A DNA stretch of 64,000 nt from Malus domestica (lineage: Eukaryota; Streptophyta; Magnoliopsida; Rosales; Rosaceae). The notes below the pieces were generated by a model. It ran no database searches. It was not told the DNA's origin and worked only from the letters and a program-made list of their open reading frames with translations. The DNA is taken from assembly GCF_042453785.1 (NCBI RefSeq), contig NC_091673.1, positions 503,501 through 567,500 on the forward strand, read 5' to 3'. Positions 34,631-46,575 of this stretch are shown piece after piece. The position numbers and the translations under genes were made by a program. Position 1 is the first letter of the stretch. Each line of letters begins with the position of its first letter.

Positions 34631-37297
34631 CTAAGTTGCGTTACGCAAGAGACTATTAGCAAGATCCTCGTCAATGGGTGGCAGGGGAGGCATTCGGCTC
34701 ATTATGCCAGGCATACCTCTCATGCTGCAAAAATGAAATAGCATTGTCAAAGTTGACCAAATCTCATTATTTGTAATATACATTGAAACTATGCACGTAC
34801 TCGTTAAGGATGGCAGTTAAATTGTTCCTCGTGCGGTAGAAGAGGTCAATGTTTTCCTGCAACTGTTTATGAAAGAAACAAACTTTTAAGCAAGCGATAA
34901 AAAGAACATGCTTCTAATGTTAAATGATATTATATGTTCATCCGAAATGCACATAAAACTTATGCCAGTAAATTCAAACTCAGAAAAGAGAGATGCTTGG
35001 GGTAGGCAGTGCTGTCGTTTAGCGATAATATATAGTGGATTTGGATTATACCATGTCTACAACAAACAAGGTCAAGCTTATCATAAATGAGTAAATCATA
35101 AGGATTCGACGTGATCATGGAGTGCCGGCTGTCGACTACCTGACGCCCTCCCCCTCCTCCTTTATCCGGGCTTGGGACCGGCAATGTAAGATACATAGGC
35201 GGAGTTATCATAAATGAGTAAATAAATGTAGAAAATTATTTCATTCATCAATATATGCTGATCAATTGGAAAAATAAAATTCCAGAAGAAGAACATCAAG
35301 CAGTAATGCTGCTGCCACAACGCATCAGTTGCATAAAGTAACATAACAAGAACAGGCATCCCTTTTTTAATTTTGACAGATGACTTCAACTGTTAGCGTG
35401 TGGAACAATATGGCATGCAAATTAGCTGTGTAATAATCAACATAACTATGATGGCAGGAGGCACTGACCTTGTATGATGAAAGATTAGATGTAATTTGAC
35501 TGAAAGCTTGAGCATTTTGCTCCAATAGATGCTTGAATGTGCCACTTAATCCTGATAGTAACCAAAGAACAAATACGTCAATGAAACTACCAAATGAAAT
35601 ATATTAAGTAGTATATATTTAGATGAAAAACAATAATGAGAGAAGACACAAGGTAGTATCTCGAACCTTCATACTGCAAACGCTCACTCTGGTCCATATG
35701 GTACACCGAATGAGAACATGCAGCCATGTCCAGTGGTGCAGCTGTATGTATGTTTGTCGTTGTAGACGACTCCACCAGTTTATCCTGAAGAAGCATGATC
35801 TTTAGAATACTGGTTCTTCAATCAACATTAGATCCTAAAGACATTCATTGGTTCAATTAATTAAAACAAAAATTCCATTAATTGTGTTACATCTTAGGAC
35901 ACCAAAAGTCACCGATACATCATGGGATCTCAAATTTTCATGTCCAACAATGATTACAGTGGGAATACATAGTAATGTTTAAACTCAGGGGAAGGAGTCA
36001 ACCCATTATTATTATTTCCAATAAGTCTTGAAATGAAAAAATCTTCATGATAAAAAATGAGAAGTTCGAACAAAAACCAATGTCAGACAGTTCACACAAA
36101 TTTCACAAACAACCTTCCTAATGTTCCCCTTCTTTCCCATACTATGTTCTTCAGGTTTCCTACGCTTTCTCTGCAAAACATTTCAAAATTAGTTCTAACT
36201 CAACCGAAAAATCTAAGGAACAAATCTAAAGTAATGAACAAAACTAAAAATACATCATTAGGAAAAGTAAAGAGCTTACAGTCATCCACCTACACCTCAA
36301 AGCAACATCACGCACAGTTTTATCATGTAACATTGCCGCGATCTTTATGTATTTCATAATACTTGGTTCATCAGCATATCTACAACCGGAAAATAAATGG
36401 CACAAATATGATAAACTTCCAAACACAAAGTAAATGAAATTCACCATAGTAGGACAGCAACTAGGCAACATAAAGTAAATTGAAAGAAAATCAATTCACA
36501 TCATAGCGAGAATATATGTGAAACAAGAAGGCTATTTAGAACATAACCATACCAATTCAAGTTTTCTACTGCAGGGATGCGAAAAGCTGATAACAATGGC
36601 AATGCGTGATGGACCCCAAAATATTTAAAGCACGACAGGAGGCCATAGACATAAAGTAATGGCTTAAGAAGCTAATGGTTTAAGAAGTTGATGGCTTAAG
36701 TCCAAGGAAACATATGTTATGCTTATATTAGAAGGACCAAAAGATTTGCAGTTTGTTACAGTTAGACAGAGTGCAAACATCCGAAGCTTCGTCAACAACA
36801 AAACTTAATCACATCAGAAGCTTCATCACAACATTCGGTGAATCGTAACTAGAGGTAGTTTAGCAACATGAATATCAAATTAATAGGCAAGCAAAGTATA
36901 CATAACTGTGGCACTTAAACGCAGACATACACGAACGAAAACGAATTTATCAAGAGATAAGGTTCCGAATGACCTACTTGACAAGGCCCTCCGTCAATTT
37001 GTACTGTTCCTCCACAGACCACTCAACAGCCAAGCCTGTGTCATGCTTGAGCCCGGGGACCGAATCGAGAAGCAGAGAACCTGATGAATTCCCAGCCTGA
37101 CTAATTACAGGATTGTTGTTAACTATGCCCGAATTCGACGAAAACATCATGCCCCCGTCCGTAGCAAAATAATTCCCCATCGGAATCATCTCCGAGCTGC
37201 TGTGTATGGCCCCGGACTGAAACGATATAGCGTGTCGGTTCAAACCGTAGCCAAAAGCTTCGTCGCGGAGATATCCTGTGTTCGACTCCATCGCCAT
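34631..37297 (-). CDS. DUF3755-type protein with SANT/Myb-like region
   Basis: Seven exons join in phase to 277 aa: 37297-36978, 36379-36280, 36170-36114, 35784-35667, 35551-35469, 34862-34801, 34724-34631. After a Gly/Asn/Ser-rich N-terminus, residues of about 93-145 look like a SANT/Myb-like helix bundle (LAVEWSVEEQYKLTEGLVKY, then DVALRCRWM). A basic segment (RKRRKPEEH) follows, and the second half is helical (GTFKHLLEQNAQAFSQITSN; RTRNNLTAILND) with a Pro-rich end (MPPLPPIDED). The pattern matches plant proteins annotated DUF3755. DNA or chromatin binding is inferred from the SANT-like fold. The exon 6 acceptor has an alternative six bases downstream, which would drop Leu-Gln. A long 5' leader with GA repeats extends to about 37800. 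Confidence 0.85.
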
Positions 37298-39811
37298 TTC
37301 CTCACAACTTCAGTCCTAGTCGGGGAGCACACAAATCAGCTACGCAATCCAAATCAACGCACTATATTTCTGAAGGAATTGAAATTCCATATCGCGTAAA
37401 GCCAACGCTTTCCTTCTTGTTACCACAAACACTGATTTGGGGCTGCTCAATTATCAAAACCCTAGATTCCACGGCTCAACGACGATTGCAGCAAGCCCAA
37501 TCAAGCAGCAACAAGCCGCCATAACTGGTGACAAAAAACCTCAAATTTCAGCAAAAAATAGCAACTTTAACCTGCAAACGCAAATACCCAAATCCCCAAA
37601 AATACGAACAAAATCCCCAAAAAAGCAAAACCCCTCAAATTTTGACAACCTCGAAAGCTCGAGAAGCAAGAGAAATACCCACAAGAAGAAGAAGAAGCTG
37701 AGCAGTCAAGCGTAACAGAAACCCAGAAAAATTTGTTGAAAGCACTTGCATCCGTCGTGTAGCTCACAAATGGCAGATAATGGAAAGCAGTGAGAGAGAG
37801 AGCACCAAGTGGGTACGTGTGGTGCTTAGAGAGAGAAAAGCTTGACAGGGGCGTTACCTTTTTGGGGTTCAACTTTCCGACGGAGCCCTAATTGGCCCTC
37901 CCTTCCTTTCCATCCATTTTTTATTTATTTTCCTTTTTTTTAGATTTCTTTTCTGGGCAGTAGTAGCACCATTAGCAGTGATCTCTCTCTCTCTCTGCTG
38001 CTCTGCTACTTTCCCTTTTTTATTTTCTTTTTTCGAAAAGCTTTTTTGGGATTATTTAATTTAATTTTCTGGTTCGTTCGTTTGTTTTCTCTTTATCTAA
38101 GGCAGACGCACAAAGAGATAGCTCAGCGGCCTGGCGCTCGGCCAATTTGGAAGCTAAGAACGGGGGCAACAAAAAGTTGAAGGCTTTAATTTTAGTGTTT
38201 TTTTTTTATATATTTTTTTTATTGTAATGTTGAATAAATTAATTTCTAGTTGCAGATCTTGGAATTCAGCAACAGTGCGAATCCCCATAAGCATTTGATG
38301 CCAATTATTGTGGACTCTCCACCTTTCCTTTCCACTTTTTTCTCATCAACTTTTTTCTTTTAATTGGTTTTTAATTCTCTTGCCACAATACGGTTCGAAC
38401 TCGAGATTAATCTAACTCACAACTATGCAGAGTTTGAGTTCGTATCTCTCTCATGTGGTTTAGTTTAGTTTAGTTTAGATAAGAATACCATTCTCAAAAA
38501 CATAATCAAACTATTTTCTCTTCTCGAGAGACCAAGAAAACTCAACAAGTTGTTTATTTAATTGATGGAATGAAAACTTCGGAAATCCAACACGCTTAAT
38601 CCTCACAACTTTATGCACGATCTCAATTTAATTAATTGTAGTTGTGTGTTTTTTTTTTTTGTGAAAAATAGAATTTAATTCATTGTAGTTGTTAATTCAT
38701 CAATCTATTTTTTAATTCCCTAATAATTCAACCATTGAATGCAAATAATAAACAGTATGTTTTCACTTACTATCCCTAAAGCAACTTGCATAGAACTAGT
38801 TTATTGTCAACATAACATCCCGTCCAATAATATTATATATTAAAACTTATATATTGCAATACCGAAAATCACATAACAATAAACTCGTTCTATAAAGTCA
38901 TTCTCCACAAATCCAACCAAAACACCCATAATGTTTATAAAACGGGCCTAAGACCATTTTCATAATAATTTTTTTTTAAAAAAACCAAGATCCAAAGCTC
39001 TTATTAAGGAATCTGGACCGGTCCACTAAATGTAAAAGGCCAATGGACTGTCAACTAATAATTTTGCCGGAACACGTGGTGAAAAGTGAACAAAAAATTT
39101 GAGCTTCACGCTCAATGAAAATTGAACACAAAACGTAACGTGCATAAGCAAATATTTAGTAGTTACGTTCCGAATTCAAATTCCTCATCCCCTCAAATTT
39201 GTGCAGCCCATTCCAATAACTATGATGCACGTCAACATGCAACGATAACGATCTATATTTCTCAAGACATAACTAAGCATTCGATACAAAACTGAATGTC
39301 GATAGTACAACGATTATATCAGAGAGGTGCCTAAAAGCCTAGTGTTTGATGCTTAATTCGAAGTGGTTTAAAAACACCCTAATCAACAACATGCACGTTA
39401 ACCTTGAGTAAAAAAATAAATAAATAAATAAACCACGGGGGTAAGTCCCTGGTAGATTTTTGATGCATAAAACAGGGTTGCTTTGGAAGCAAGAAGCAGC
39501 ACAAAAATTAACCGGATGAGATGGTAACTCAATCAAGTAGCTGCGCTGACACAAACTGACAGAGTTGGTGCAGCTGAAAAAGCTGGATCATTTAACAAGT
39601 ATATGTATTTGATCTCAACTTGCAGAGTGAGAAGAGAAGAGAGATCAACCGTTAGACAAAGACTGAGACTGCAGCATGGAGGATTCATGAATGGAGTAGT
39701 TATCCCCAGCAGCACAGCTACCAAAAAAATTAAAATCGGAGAGAGTGAATACGCTTTGATTCGATCATGTGCCCGTCTACGCTATGCTAGCTCCATTCCA
39801 TCCATGGTCTG
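37298..39811. other. 5' leader/promoter of the DUF3755 gene, then spacer
   Basis: The first ~550 bp look like leader and promoter of the DUF3755 gene; a CT/GA-rich run lies near 37790-37805 and another at 37980-37997. The rest is AT-rich, with no recognisable gene or mobile element. Confidence 0.5.
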
Positions 39812-42800
39812 TCAAACTGTTCTATTGATAGCCAGTGTGAAATATATGAGGATTAATGTACCCATACTGGACCTGATCAAGAAGAAGAAGCCAACAATCA
39901 CTTCACGTAAATCTCATCTCTCGTATTTGTTACCAGAGTAGTACATATAAAAAGACATGGTAGAGGATTCATATTTATTGAGGAAAGAAATAGAGGGCTT
40001 ACACTGTTGCAAATATAAAAAGTATCTTCCGAGGGTTGATGGCCATAAACCGATTAGTGCCTGTAAGCGCAGTTGAGCTTGACCCAATAGATTTTGCAGT
40101 GATCAATGACTGCTTCAAAGGCTCCGACTGAGAATTCACTATCAAGGGTAACATAGATAAAGTTCAAATTGCAATCTATGCCAAGGTGATCGATGATTTT
40201 GAATGTTGACACCAACCCATTAGAGTAAAGGATGACATTAACTTTTCAATAAGATTGCAAATTATCTTTTGAAACTTCATAGAAAGCTAGCTAGATGGCT
40301 ATATTATACCTTTCACTAGAAGTTTCTTTGGTGGCTCATCCGTGTCCTCCTCGTCATTACTAATCAATCTCTCTGCTCGATAAGACCATTTTCTTGAGAG
40401 TGCTCTCTACAGAAAAAAAAAAATAGTGTAAAAGAAGAGCATGAGAAAGTTTGCTGATCAATTAGTGTGCATGCCATGTGAGGAGTACTTTCAAGATTGA
40501 CAACAACGACACTGCTACTTACTGTCATTTTGGGGCTTCCGGAGCTTCTATCTGAGAGTTGTGTAAGGCTCTCAATATCCAACACGACGGTATGAGTTCT
40601 ATCTGAAGCAGTTGTATCAGTCTGTCGTTGAATTAAATAAATAATATCAGTACATTAATGGATGCATAAATAATCTGCCGATGAGATATAATCAGTGACC
40701 TACGTACAATGCATCAATCCAAATTTTATAGACAACCGTGTTTAACAACAGACATTCACAATCCCATACAAGGTCCAATAGTCTACGGACACTGCTCGAA
40801 TTTGGGCAGGAATAACCGGATGCAGATCAATAACATGGAGCTCGAAAATTTATTTACTTCGAGCATGATTGATAATGCAGTTGCAGATAAGTTACTAATT
40901 GCTTAAAAGATTTTTATCATTTATATATCTAGACGGTAATTTCATATTTTCTTTTGTTGTTGACTGACAGTTGCTAGAAAGATGTAGCATTTGGCCTCCA
41001 AGGAAGGACTACAAGTACCTGAGAAACAACAGACAGCTCTAAAGCAGTGAGCTAGCTAATGTCAGAAGAGTAACATTATTGGGGTACTATTTATATTTTC
41101 TTTATTAAATATGACACCTATGTAGAACGTAGCCAATTCCAAATAAACTTGCCCTAATTTTTATTTTATTTTTTGAACAAAAGATATTATCTACACTAAA
41201 GATGAGAGGGTGGAGCTTAGCCTCATTATGAGCTATCAATAATGTGGTTCAAACTCATATTTGACGATAATCGAACCTAAGACCTTTCACTTACAAATGA
41301 AGAGGAATACCACTAGACCATAATACTAAGTGACAAACTTAAACAAATTGATAAAAAGAAAACTAATTATTAGGACTAAATACAAAGCCAAATGAAATTG
41401 GATGAATACAAATTTCATACTCCTAATTTTTATCTAATTCTTGGACCACTCCCATGGTCTCCCATGTGATGTGAAGAACACGAGGCAAGAAAAACTACAC
41501 AAAAATTACTCATGCTAATTAAGCTTAATTAATAATCTTTTGAATTAATAAAACTAATACGCAATCATGGAACCACATGCACCTAAAATATCCCAAAAAT
41601 TACTTATAATAATGGGATATATTTTTACGATGGCAGACAATCTACTGCGTTTCTGATATGCTTGTTTAGTTGTTTGCTCGAATTAAGCGAAAATGTATAT
41701 GATACTCCAAGGCAAAAGCATAATTAAATAGCTTATAGATTAATGGCTCGTTTAGAAGTGTATTTAAAATGATTGAAAGTATTTTTAAAGAAAATATTTT
41801 TAGGTTTCCAAAGCACTTGAAGTGCTTTTTCATGATTAACTTGTATTTTTATTAAAAATTGGTTCCCAAAACATTTTCACTAAAAATAATTTCAGTTATT
41901 TTAAAGTCACTTTCACATGAGTCCTAATTAAAAAGCATAGATGTTCATGCATATATACCAAGAACTATTGAGTCCGTGAGTTGAATGATGCTTGGCAGTT
42001 AGCATGGTGGAAGTGGATGACTTATGGCTTCAATAATTGCTATCAACCTCTATATATATGTGTGTGTGTGTGTGTGGGTGTGTGTATATTTACAATTTGT
42101 TTTTATATTTGGACTTTGGCCTTAACCAGGCATTTGTTATATAGCTGTACTTACCGGTATTCTGCAGAGTCCTTCATTGCATGAATAGGAAGGTGATTAA
42201 TTACAGATTAGATGCTAATAACAAATTTTAATTACAAACATTTGAGATACTCTTTGCTAGTCAGCGCAGTTTGGTCTTTTAAGTTTTAATCCAAATTCAA
42301 ATTTCCAAATAACGTAGACATCCAAAAGCTACAGAGTTGATGTACAGCAGCAAATGCACAAAAAGACAACATATAACGTGTCACTTCAGTACCACTAATG
42401 TCATGATGCAATATGGTTTTTTTTTTTTCTGATATATCATGCTAATACTGTTGCTTGATTTCGATGTCAAGTATTCATTTATAAGTTAAAAGAAATACGA
42501 CTTGATCGCATCTGAAAATGCATTCAGAAGTGAAATTGAAACTGAAATTTATGGATGGTTAAACCGTTTTTAAATCGAATTAGTAATTAGTAATTAGAAT
42601 GAACAAGTTCGATTACGACAAATATTGGAGTCCAACAAGAAGAGAGAACATAAAAACTAGAAAATTACAAAAAGAATTAAAACATGGAGATTATCAGTTC
42701 ATCTTAATTGTATCTGTAATTTGAATAAAATCGATATATAAATGAAAACAATTTGGAAATTAAGGCAGAGGAAAAATTCAACGATATATCTGTAAACCGA

Positions 42801-42955
42801 GATTTAAGTCGTAGAACAATAAGCTCCACGTACTAACGTAAACACCGAGTCATTACAAATTTCCAGTTTTATATGAATTTTTTTAAAGGAAAGTGTATCA
42901 TTGCAAAGAGTAGAAGAATCGAGAAGAAAAGTACCTGTGCGGTCTGCTCCTCCAT
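39812..42955 (-). CDS. Small C-terminally membrane-anchored plant protein, function unknown
   Basis: Five exons join in phase to 137 aa: 42955-42935, 40621-40523, 40406-40310, 40138-40003, 39872-39812. The short first exon gives MEEQTAQ; it is the only in-frame ATG after an upstream stop. The middle is hydrophilic (HTVVLDIESLTQLSDR; RALSRKWSYRAERL; acidic NDEEDTDEPPKKLL). The end (PRKILFIFATVSSMGTLILI, then YFTLAI) is one hydrophobic helix close to the C-terminus, as in tail-anchored proteins. I recall homologous unnamed proteins in other plants, but no function. Intron 1 is 2.3 kb and carries a reverse-oriented SINE (41158-41332) and a TG repeat (42051-42088). A 31-bp CT repeat (43211-43241) lies just upstream in the leader or promoter. 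Confidence 0.78.
41158..41332 (-). mobile_element. tRNA-derived SINE, near full length
   Basis: On the minus strand the head has TGGTCTAGTGGTATTCC (RNA polymerase III box A-like) and AGGTTCGATTATCG (box B-like) about 35 bp downstream, then a body with TTTGAACCACATTATTG. It ends in TATCTTTTGTTC and an A-rich tail. It lies inside intron 1 of the small membrane protein gene, antisense to the window's + strand and therefore sense to that gene. Two fragments of the same family are at 17976-18075 and 18262-18354. Confidence 0.75.
42051..42088. repeat. TA/TG microsatellite
   Basis: A short TA run followed by about 16 TG units with one interruption, in intron 1 of the small membrane protein gene. 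Confidence 0.85.
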
Positions 42956-43208
42956 CTCAAAATCTCTCTCGATTGAATTCTCAGAGAAATTAATCAGAGC
43001 GGCCCAGAGAGATCGTCCTCCTCCTCCTCCTTGATCAATATTCCTCAATGTATCAATGTTTGTCTCTAACTTAGAACAACTTATCAACAGAGCAGCTCAT
43101 CGCCGATCGCCGTCGGAAAGCGCTCTCTCTCTCCTCCTCCCGTTTCTCTGTGTTTCTCTTCTGAGACTGAAATTTGAAGACGGTAGCGTCAGAAGAGAAG
43201 AGAAGACT

Positions 43209-43210
<2 letters not shown>

Positions 43211-43241
<31 letters not shown>
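43211..43241. repeat. (CT)n microsatellite in probable 5' leader
   Basis: About 15 uninterrupted CT units (GA on the coding strand) ~260 bp upstream of the start codon of the small membrane protein gene. GA tracts are common in plant leaders and promoters. Confidence 0.85.
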
Positions 43242-43243
<2 letters not shown>

Positions 43244-43426
43244 AAACATCAACTCATATATATTGGCATTTTTAATGATGCGATGATATATATGCTATTG
43301 GACTTTGTTTAATCTTTTTCTCTCATAATTTTGATACGTCCATACTTTTATGCCTACCGTTCCGGTGGAAATTTAGGTTAAGCCGCTCAATAAATACAAA
43401 AATATTGTATAGAATACATTAATTAA

Positions 43427-43580
43427 GGAAAATTAATAAAAAGGGTTTGAAAACTTTGAGTTTTAATGATAAGGATAAAATAAATGATAGAGTGAATAGT
43501 ACCAAGATTGACTTTTTAGTGTAAAAATGTGGTTTTTCGTTAAAGTGAACAGTACCGGGTGCTTTTCGTTAAAGTTCCCT
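43427..43580. mobile_element. MITE, TTTTCGTTAAAG family, copy 1
   Basis: Contains AAAACTTTGAGTTTTAATGA, GAATAGTACCAAGATTGACT and TTTTCGTTAAAGTTCCC. Shares order and sequence with copies at 51009-51161 (opposite strand) and 51271-51411. The remaining ~750 bp on either side, up to 44350, hold no gene. Confidence 0.6.
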
Positions 43581-44352
43581 ACATTTAAATCGTAATATTA
43601 ATGTCTCCTCTCTTTGATTTATTTATTGTCCGAGTCATATTTGTTTTATATTTTGCCGCTCTAAAACATAAGAAGCCTATCGATCCAAGTGCTGGTTCAG
43701 TCAATTAATCTAAGGAAAATGTTAAGAGGAGCCTCTTTAATGTCAATTCTCGTACTAATATTATAAAAATGTATGTTGAGAATGACTCTCACATTAATGA
43801 GAGGAAAGACCATTCATGTGCTTATAAATAGTTGGATTACTCCCTATATTGCTAATTGATTTTATAATGAAATCTTAACTTTTTTCAGTGTCAAAGAGTT
43901 CATAAATAGTCATATTTTAAAAGAGTCTTCTTCGTATTTCTCTTAATCAAATGTATAATGTATTTTCGATTATTGTATATAATTATGATTTGGTAGTACT
44001 TCCCAATTCATCGCGCACATATTATATTCATTATTTTATGTGAAATTGGGAATCACCTCATACATTGTTGAATTTTTTAATATTAAATGGGACCGGTTTG
44101 TAGTTTTGTTATGATAGGCATTTCAGTCTCTTTTTAATCACCATCGTGTGACTCACTAGTGCCAGAAAAACATTGCTTATATTTTATGTCTATTTCTAGC
44201 AAGTGGACTACTGCATAACATAATTTAGTTACATAATGTAGCATATATGTAGTGGAACATGAATGTACGTGCGCCATTCCTATTAAGTTTGAATGCTTTC
44301 ACCGATTTCTGCTCAGTTTGGTAAACAATCGTTATTTGAAGAAATGACCTAA

Positions 44353-45187
44353 GAGCAAGTCCACCCCTGTGGACTTTGCGCCAGCACCCAGCGCATTTAT
44401 CCACTCAAGTGAACAGTAACAGACTCCAATAAACAGTAATAGGCCAAGGCATCTCCACCCCTAAAACTAAATAGCCTAGTCAATTTTATTAAAATTTTAT
44501 TAATTTTTATTATAAAATAATAATTTTTATGAAAGTACTCTCTGGACTCCATTCTTCTTTTTCTTCCCTGATTTTCCAACTGTGCTGTCAAGCACAGTTT
44601 CACCACTTTTTCTTCCCTTCTTCTTTTTCTTCTCTTCAAACCACCAAAACCCATGTGAGATTAACCAAGTTCGGCCTTACCCCACGAGCCGCAACCACCA
44701 AACGAACCCGACGACCCGCAATCCCACCCAACCCTCCTCCTCGATCCCCTCACCCACTGGTGCGCCAACCAAAACTGCAAACCCTTCGCCGTCGATCCTC
44801 TCGATCCCCGGAGCTCCTCCGATTGCGACTGGTTCTCCGACGCCGCCTCCGATTCAGACCATGACGTCAGCTACTTTGTCACCGATCTATTCAATCGCTG
44901 CAGCTCCGAGCAACAACCCAAGACCGAGAGGGAGGGTTTTGGATATGGAAGCTCGAGTTGGGGTGGTGGTGGAAGGAAAGCAGAGAGCTTCGAATTCAGC
45001 TCAAGGAGACGTGGCGGTATCGCCTGGCATCATGTAGGCCGGGCAAGGGCTCAGCACATTCTGAGTCGGCCTAGAGACCAGCTTGGGCTGGGTGCCAGCC
45101 TATTTGCTCGGCTGGAATGGATTGGCTGGGTGCTGGGCCAATAATTTGGTTGGGTGCTGGCCTAAAGGTTCCCCGGTGGAACTGCTC
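44353..45187 (+). mobile_element. PIF/Harbinger-like non-autonomous element with internal open frame
   Basis: The ends are inverted repeats, GAGCAAGTCCACCCC and, complemented, GAGCAGTTCCACCGG. Both are flanked by TAA (44350-44352 and 45188-45190), the 3-bp target duplication of PIF/Harbinger elements. The interior has no transposase. It contains a GC-rich 159-codon frame without Met (44665-45144, +) that includes HWCANQNCKPFAVDPLDPR and SDSDHDVSYFVTDLFNR. This is protein-like in composition and looks like a captured host exon, possibly from a RING-finger-type gene, though I am not sure of the source. Confidence 0.62.
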
Positions 45188-45190
45188 TAA

Positions 45191-46575
45191 TCGAAACCGA
45201 TGGGATTTTTGGCACGAATTATAATTGATAACTCAGTATGATAAATCTGAAGTCTTATGTTTCTCCAATTAAATTATCAAAATATAATTTTTTTTATTAA
45301 CTTAGAACTTTGAATAGTTGTATTATTAAATAATTTCTTGAAACAAAATTTTTATTTACTAAAATACTAGTAAAATAAGGGAGTTACTATTAAACTAATC
45401 AAAAGTAAATTTGACTTCTAACCACAAAGACTTCAAGTTCAGTCAACACATAACACTTTGATTGAAAAGGTATTTATTATGTCAAATATGACAGTAACAT
45501 CCTCATCTAAAATTTAACATATGCTTTAGAGATGCACTGAACATTTTGATTAAAACTTTCAATTAAAATAGATAAATTCAGTTGTTTATAGTGACTATTT
45601 TGGAAAAGAAACCTGAAAAGTTTGTAATTTTTCTTCAACCATTTGTGGCTGTTAAATAGTTTGGAAAAATAGACTGGTTACAAAAATAATGTGAACTCCT
45701 CGGAACAAAATTTGGGGAAGAATGCATTGGTAAGCAAACCGAGGGGCGATTGGTTTAACTGTCAACAGCAGTCAATGTAATGGCTTTTGCCATGCACACG
45801 CGGCACACATGCAAACCAAAACATCCTCCCCCACTAATTTATACGCCTTTTTTTTTTTCTCATCATCCTATTTATATCGTTAGATGAATTTGAATTTCAA
45901 GATTCGTGTTATAAATAAGCATAAATTTCAAAATTCAAATTTATTTAACGATGATTAATAGAAGAATAAGCATACAACATATTAAATAATGGTGAGTAAA
46001 AATGCAATTTTTTTCCCCCTCTTTTTCCCCTTTTGCTTTTTTGTTGTTGCTTCAATTAATTTGTCTCCTCTTTAATTTTGTGCTACGCTTAGTGGTGCAC
46101 CAATTAATGTGGGGACCTAGGGGGCCGAGCCCATGGCCCAAACAGAGGGCCCATTTTCACAGCCTATCTCATTTGGCCCACCTACTTTATAGGCCCACAT
46201 GGGAAAACAATAAAGATTCCAGATGTATATGTCAGTTGGAGGTAATTTGGTAGGGACTGTCAATATTACCATGCATTAAATAACGCAATTTCACAAACAG
46301 GTCAATCTTAATTTTTCAATAAATAAATGTTTCAACTCTCAATCTCATCAACCAATAACAAAACTCTGCTGACCTCACTGTGGCGATAAACGCGTTTCAT
46401 GTAAATCTTTCTTCAATATGCTAAAACAAGAAACAAGAATTAAATCACAGAACCTTTACACCAAGAGCTGCACTCTACAATGCGTAGTACAAGAATCACG
46501 GTTCAACCCCGAAAGAATCAGAATACATGATTAAGTTTAATCCGCCACGTTAATTACTTTACCAATCACTCGTGA
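45191..46575. other. Intergenic, nothing recognised
   Basis: AT-rich spacer ending in the 3' UTR of the LRR pseudokinase gene (about 46380-46575). Short frames only. Confidence 0.5.
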
